Of a stretch of DNA of 9,717 bases, positions 6,836 through 9,717 are shown in pieces. The notes beneath the pieces were generated by a model. That model did no database searches and was not told where the DNA came from. It was given only the letters and a program-made list of their open reading frames with translations. The position numbers were made by a program, and so were the translations under genes. Numbering within the stretch: the stretch's first letter is position 1; each line of letters begins with the position of its first letter. Location: NCBI GenBank assembly GCA_046590705.1, contig JBKJUK010000338.1:1-9717 (forward strand), written 5' to 3'. This DNA comes from JBKJUK01 sp046590705. GTDB lineage: Bacteria; Acidobacteriota; Thermoanaerobaculia; Gp7-AA8.

Positions 6836-6858
6836 GAAACCCGAAGTTGAAACCTCGG
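6836..6858 (-). terminator. Possible terminator after the pepA-lipoprotein unit
   Basis: On the minus strand, 14 nt after the lipoprotein stop, CCGAGGTT can pair with AACTTCGG (6841-6858; one G-U pair, tight loop), followed by GTTTC. The stem is fair but the T-run is short, so termination would be weak or Rho-assisted. Confidence 0.4.
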
Positions 6859-6871
6859 CCACGAAAGTCGC

Positions 6872-7960
6872 TTACTGCGAGCTCGTTCCCTGCCAGGGTG
6901 GGACGGTGGGAGCGGGACCATTTGTCTGCTGATCGGCCTGCTCGGCTCGGACCTTGTCAGCGGTACGCAGCTGCTTACCGATGGTCGCGAGTATTTTCTG
7001 ATCGGTGGCGATCGCCAGATCGACCAGTTTCTGTTTGTCGCCAAATCCGTTGAAGGCAATGAAGAACCTGTCCAGTCTGAAGGCCACCACTCTTCCGTAA
7101 TTCTTCTCCTCGGCGGTGAAGTTACCCTCACCGAGGTTCACAATCGGATCGAGCTCACGCCCGCTGCTGAGGAAAAAGTTCTTATACCGATTAAGGATCC
7201 TATCCGCGGTCTGCTTGTCGTTCGCCGGAAGAATCAGCCCCTCGATCGGTTGTCCGTCCACGACGAACGAAGCCAGGAAGGCATTCGTGAGAAACGGCTG
7301 GCCGAAGACCACACCTGCGTCGAACGTCTCGCTGTTGATGACGCGGAAATTCTCAGGGAAGAAGGCCAGGACTGCCGGTTTGCCGGGAGCCTCGGGCATG
7401 CCTTCCACGACTGCTGAGGCAAGCTGCTTGAGGGCATCGCCGAGCTGCTGGCCGGAACCGCCGCCGGTGATTCGCACGTAGAACGAGCCCTTCCATACAT
7501 GAATCGCGTGAGGTCCGATGAAGGACTCGTTGCCGACGTCGAGAAAGTTCGTTACAGCCTTCCGGCGAGTGGAGTACGCGCCGAAAGCCTTAATGAAGTC
7601 AGGAAATCTGAAAATCTCCACCGAGGCAAAACCGGGCGCGCCCACTCGACGGTAGTTTCCGACTGTCAGATCGACGACTTCGTAGCTGCGGAAGTGCAGC
7701 GCGTCGGAGGCCAGATGCTTCTCGAGATGAGTGTTGGGAAAGACGAGCGGATCCTCCTCGAGACGCCACCCTGCGACCTCCTGCTGACGCGGAAGATACT
7801 GCATGCTTTGAGACTCCATAGCCTGGAAGGTGTCGTTGACTGCCGCAGGCCTCGACGGAGCCGGCACAGCAGCGGGAGGGACTGGAAGGAGCGGTGCATC
7901 ATCGCATGCAACGACCAGAGTCGAGACAGCGGCCACCGAGAGAAAAACTGCGAACCTCAT
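6872..7960 (-). CDS. Predicted lipoprotein, DUF6599-like
   Basis: This 362-aa envelope protein has a lipoprotein signal peptide. Residues MRFAVFLSVAAVSTLVVAC give a basic start, a hydrophobic core and a lipobox (VVAC) with the lipidated Cys19. The next residues are Asp-Asp; Asp at +2 keeps lipoproteins in the inner membrane in E. coli, but the rule may differ here. A Pro/Ala-rich linker (22-40) leads into the domain. The pattern EVAGWRLEEDPLVF (61-74), SVEIFRFPDFIKAFGAYSTR (113-132) and FIGPHAIHVWKGSFYVRITG (147-166) resembles DUF6599 from memory. Its function is unknown. The C-terminus is Gln/Pro-rich and probably disordered. The ATG at 7960 shares one base with the pepA stop (TGATG), so its translation likely depends on pepA. 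The frame stays open upstream to 8209, but the signal peptide decides this start. Confidence 0.85.
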   Translation of the reverse strand: MRFAVFLSVAAVSTLVVACDDAPLLPVPPAAVPAPSRPAAVNDTFQAMESQSMQYLPRQQEVAGWRLEEDPLVFPNTHLEKHLASDALHFRSYEVVDLTVGNYRRVGAPGFASVEIFRFPDFIKAFGAYSTRRKAVTNFLDVGNESFIGPHAIHVWKGSFYVRITGGGSGQQLGDALKQLASAVVEGMPEAPGKPAVLAFFPENFRVINSETFDAGVVFGQPFLTNAFLASFVVDGQPIEGLILPANDKQTADRILNRYKNFFLSSGRELDPIVNLGEGNFTAEEKNYGRVVAFRLDRFFIAFNGFGDKQKLVDLAIATDQKILATIGKQLRTADKVRAEQADQQTNGPAPTVPPWQGTSSQ

Positions 7961-9441
7961 CAGATGGAGCGGAGATAGTCGAGCGTGAGTCGCACCCCGA
8001 CTCCCGTCGCTCCCTTCGCTTCGCGAGCGTTCTCCCCCTCGGCCCAGGCCGTTCCTGCGATATCCAGATGCGCCCATGAGCAGTTCACGTACTCCTTCAG
8101 AAACAGTGCGGCTGTGATCGCGCCGCCCCAGCGGCCCCCAGAGTTCTTCATGTCGGCCCAGTCGCTCCGAATGTAGTCTTTGTAATCGTCCCACTCCGGG
8201 AGTCTCCACAACTTCTCACCTGCGCGTTGCCCTGACTCAATCAACTTCTGAGCCAGTTTGTCGTCGTTTGAGAAAAGGCCTGAAGCTTCATATCCAAGGG
8301 CGACCACGCATGCACCAGTCAAGGTTGCGAAATCGATCAGATGATCCGGTTTGTATCGAGCCGCATAGTGAAGCGCGTCGGCCAGAATCATTCTCCCTTC
8401 CGCATCGGTATTCACAACCTCGACGGTCTTACCCGACATGGTGGTGATGATGTCGCCCGGCTTGTAGGCCGAACCGCTGGGGAGATTTTCGGTAGAAGCG
8501 AAGATACCGATGATGCGGTGCGGGAACTTCAGCTGTGCGGCTGCCTGCATGATGCCGATCACGGCAGCCGCTCCGCACATGTCGAACTTCATCTCCTCCA
8601 TCTTTTCGGCTGGTTTGATGGAGATCCCGCCGGAGTCGAAGGTGATTCCCTTTCCTACCAGGCAAATCGTTTTGCCCGCTTTGCCCGCTTTGGCCGGCGC
8701 GTGCTCGAGAATGACGAAGCGAGGCTCGATGTCCGATCCCCGATTCACGGCCAGCAGGCCACCCATCTTGAGTTTTTCAATCTGCTTCTTGTCGAACACG
8801 GTGCACTTGAGTCCATGCTCGCGCGCAACAGCCTGTGCAGTCTCGGCGAGAAAGGGAGGGGTGACCTGGTTTCCAGGACCGTTGCCGAGATCGCGGGCCA
8901 TCTTCACGGCCCCGCTGACGATGCGGATTTCCTCGGTGAGGCTCTTTGCTTTCCGAGCGTCGATCTCGTTTCCGACCAGGAGGTTGCATCGAATTTCCCG
9001 CGGACCTTCCTGATCGTCTGAACGGGTCAGGAACTGGTTGAAGCGGTAGTCTGCCTGAGCGAGCAGTTCCCCGTAAAGCCGCGCTTCATCCGACGAGTCA
9101 TACCCGTCGAGCAGATGGGGTAGAAAGACGGCAATGGCTTTGTCACGATTGCGTCTGGTGACTTTTCCCACTGCGTAAATCGCGGCCCGGATCGACCGGA
9201 GGCTGATCGCCTCTTGTTTGCCGAGTCCGATGAGGGTGATCTTTGCGGGAGTCGACTCGCCAAAGAGCGTGAGCGACTCGTCACAACGTCCAGTAAACCC
9301 GGACTTCGTGATCGCAACCTGGATGGCGCCCTGAAACGCTGAAGGGAGGGCGCGCTTCGCTTTCCTGTCTGATTCTGGCAGCAGCAGAAAAAGGTGATCT
9401 GCTTTCGAAAACTTAAAATCGCGGGCAATCTGGACCTGCAA
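7960..9441 (-). CDS. pepA: Leucyl aminopeptidase, M17 family
   Basis: This cytosolic two-metal aminopeptidase removes N-terminal residues from peptides and normally forms hexamers. From TTG 9441 the product is 493 aa (E. coli PepA, 503). The N-terminal domain (about 1-165) is less conserved. The C-terminal catalytic domain has all expected residues: Lys264 and Asp269 in VGKGITFDSGG, Lys276, Asp287 in MKFDMCGAAA, and Asp346, Glu348 and Arg350 in the family signature NTDAEGR. ENLPSGSAYKPGD and WAHLDIAGTAW are also typical. In E. coli, PepA also binds DNA in Xer recombination and carAB control; nothing here shows that role. I chose TTG 9441 because GGAGG sits 5 nt upstream. GTG 9522 would extend the protein by 27 basic, non-family-like residues. 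The product's stop is fused to the lipoprotein start. Confidence 0.94.
   Translation of the reverse strand: MQVQIARDFKFSKADHLFLLLPESDRKAKRALPSAFQGAIQVAITKSGFTGRCDESLTLFGESTPAKITLIGLGKQEAISLRSIRAAIYAVGKVTRRNRDKAIAVFLPHLLDGYDSSDEARLYGELLAQADYRFNQFLTRSDDQEGPREIRCNLLVGNEIDARKAKSLTEEIRIVSGAVKMARDLGNGPGNQVTPPFLAETAQAVAREHGLKCTVFDKKQIEKLKMGGLLAVNRGSDIEPRFVILEHAPAKAGKAGKTICLVGKGITFDSGGISIKPAEKMEEMKFDMCGAAAVIGIMQAAAQLKFPHRIIGIFASTENLPSGSAYKPGDIITTMSGKTVEVVNTDAEGRMILADALHYAARYKPDHLIDFATLTGACVVALGYEASGLFSNDDKLAQKLIESGQRAGEKLWRLPEWDDYKDYIRSDWADMKNSGGRWGGAITAALFLKEYVNCSWAHLDIAGTAWAEGENAREAKGATGVGVRLTLDYLRSI
8671..8697 (-). repeat. 9-bp in-frame tandem repeat inside pepA
   Basis: The plus-strand unit TTTGCCCGC occurs twice in full, followed by a third copy with one changed base. 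It encodes Lys-Ala-Gly repeats (PepA residues about 250-257), just before the first catalytic-domain strand. Being a multiple of three, copy-number change would lengthen or shorten this loop without a frameshift. Confidence 0.7.
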
Positions 9442-9446
9442 ACGAT

Positions 9447-9451
9447 CCTCC
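9447..9451 (-). promoter_or_regulatory. Shine-Dalgarno that decides the pepA start
   Basis: On the minus strand GGAGG is followed by a 5-nt spacer (ATCGT) and then TTG at 9441. A second GGAGG lies slightly further upstream (9454-9458). No comparable site precedes GTG 9522. Confidence 0.7.
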
Positions 9452-9478
9452 AGCCTCCGTACGACTCGAGGCGGCGCG

Positions 9479-9484
9479 ATTGTA
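9479..9484 (-). promoter_or_regulatory. Candidate -10 element for pepA
   Basis: The minus strand reads TACAAT, one base from the sigma-70 -10 consensus. It would place the transcript start near 9472, about 30 nt before TTG 9441. No good -35 hexamer is visible 16-18 nt upstream, so this is a weak call. Confidence 0.35.
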
Positions 9485-9578
9485 ACAAACCTGCGCGCTC
9501 GAAGTTCGGCGCGCCACTGCACGAGGGAGGTGTCGTCATCCCGAGCCCGCGCTCAGCGCTGCGCGCCTGTTTTACATG

Positions 9579-9614
9579 AATGAACCGCCTCCGTTCCCTT
9601 GAAGGAGGTTCATT
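9579..9614. repeat. Inverted repeat upstream of pepA
   Basis: AATGAA (9579-9584) pairs with TTCATT (9609-9614), and CCTCC (9588-9592) pairs with GGAGG (9604-9608). That gives an 11-bp stem with a 3-nt bulge (9585-9587) and an 11-nt loop. No T-run follows on either strand, so it is not a standard terminator. It could be an operator or an mRNA structure. Confidence 0.55.
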
Positions 9615-9668
9615 AGAAGCGGCGGGAAGCGGGGGTGCAAGGGATCTACCGCGCTATTCATTGTTGAG

Positions 9669-9709
9669 AGCGATGCTCGCCCTCAGAGGGCCGGAGGCCC
9701 GGCATCGCT
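9669..9709. repeat. Nested inverted repeats at the right edge
   Basis: AGCGATGC (9669-9676) and GCATCGCT (9702-9709) form a perfect 8-bp outer stem. Inside, GGGCC/GGCCC (9688-9692 with 9696-9700) form an inner stem. The near-palindrome GCCCTC/GAGGGC (9679-9684 with 9686-9691) overlaps it, so the two are mutually exclusive. The window ends 8 bases later and no neighbouring gene is visible. Confidence 0.55.
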
Positions 9710-9717
9710 GTAGCCAC

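Noticed and set aside
7961..8209. Upstream extension of the lipoprotein reading frame
   Set aside because: The extra 83 residues overlap pepA, are Arg/Gly-rich, and would bury the clear lipoprotein signal peptide inside the protein.
8341..9021. 226-codon plus-strand open frame inside pepA
   Set aside because: It is antisense to the catalytic domain of pepA, which has all its active-site residues. No family-like motifs or Shine-Dalgarno support it.
1..9717. CRISPR array, tRNA/rRNA, insertion sequence, prophage or att sites
   Set aside because: No spaced direct repeats, cloverleaf, transposase, integrase or terminal repeats were seen. The compact housekeeping layout gives no sign of insertion.

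Overview
This looks like a chromosomal, mostly housekeeping stretch from a moderately GC-rich Gram-negative bacterium. The gene mix points towards Acidobacteriota (perhaps Thermoanaerobaculia-like): a TPR protein with a 'PAVPFLSRxNP' tail, a DUF6599-type lipoprotein, a pseudo-receiver/PilZ protein and an rSAM/selenodomain-type glycosyltransferase. I infer the phylum from family recall and did not search. Starts are a mix of ATG, GTG and TTG. I see no insertion sequence, phage, CRISPR, tRNA or rRNA.

Left block (1-4900, all +): an unrecognised gene is followed by signal peptidase I (lepB), poly(A) polymerase (pcnB), a NifS/IscS-like cysteine desulfurase, a degenerate receiver-PilZ protein and a small TPR protein. 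Spacings are tight (46 nt, ATGA overlap, 9 nt, 11 nt, GTGA overlap), so this is probably one long transcription unit. It covers protein export, RNA 3'-end metabolism and sulfur mobilisation, and ends in a likely c-di-GMP-related regulatory pair.

Middle (4904-6682): a minus-strand family 2 glycosyltransferase ends 3 nt from the TPR gene and starts 7 nt from the divergent molybdenum cofactor pair mobA-moaC. A perfect 16-bp palindrome covers the glycosyltransferase start codon in that divergent gap. moaC begins inside the mobA stop codon (TTGA) behind a strong Shine-Dalgarno and is followed by a clear intrinsic terminator.

Right block (6872-9441, all -): leucyl aminopeptidase pepA is translationally coupled (TGATG) to a DUF6599-like lipoprotein. 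The pepA start is best placed at a TTG with a strong Shine-Dalgarno. The last ~195 bases carry no gene I can support but hold two groups of inverted repeats.

I found no clearly new biological system. The best leads are the pseudo-receiver-PilZ/TPR pair, the unknown gene ahead of lepB, the palindrome between the glycosyltransferase and mobA, and the coupled PepA-lipoprotein unit.
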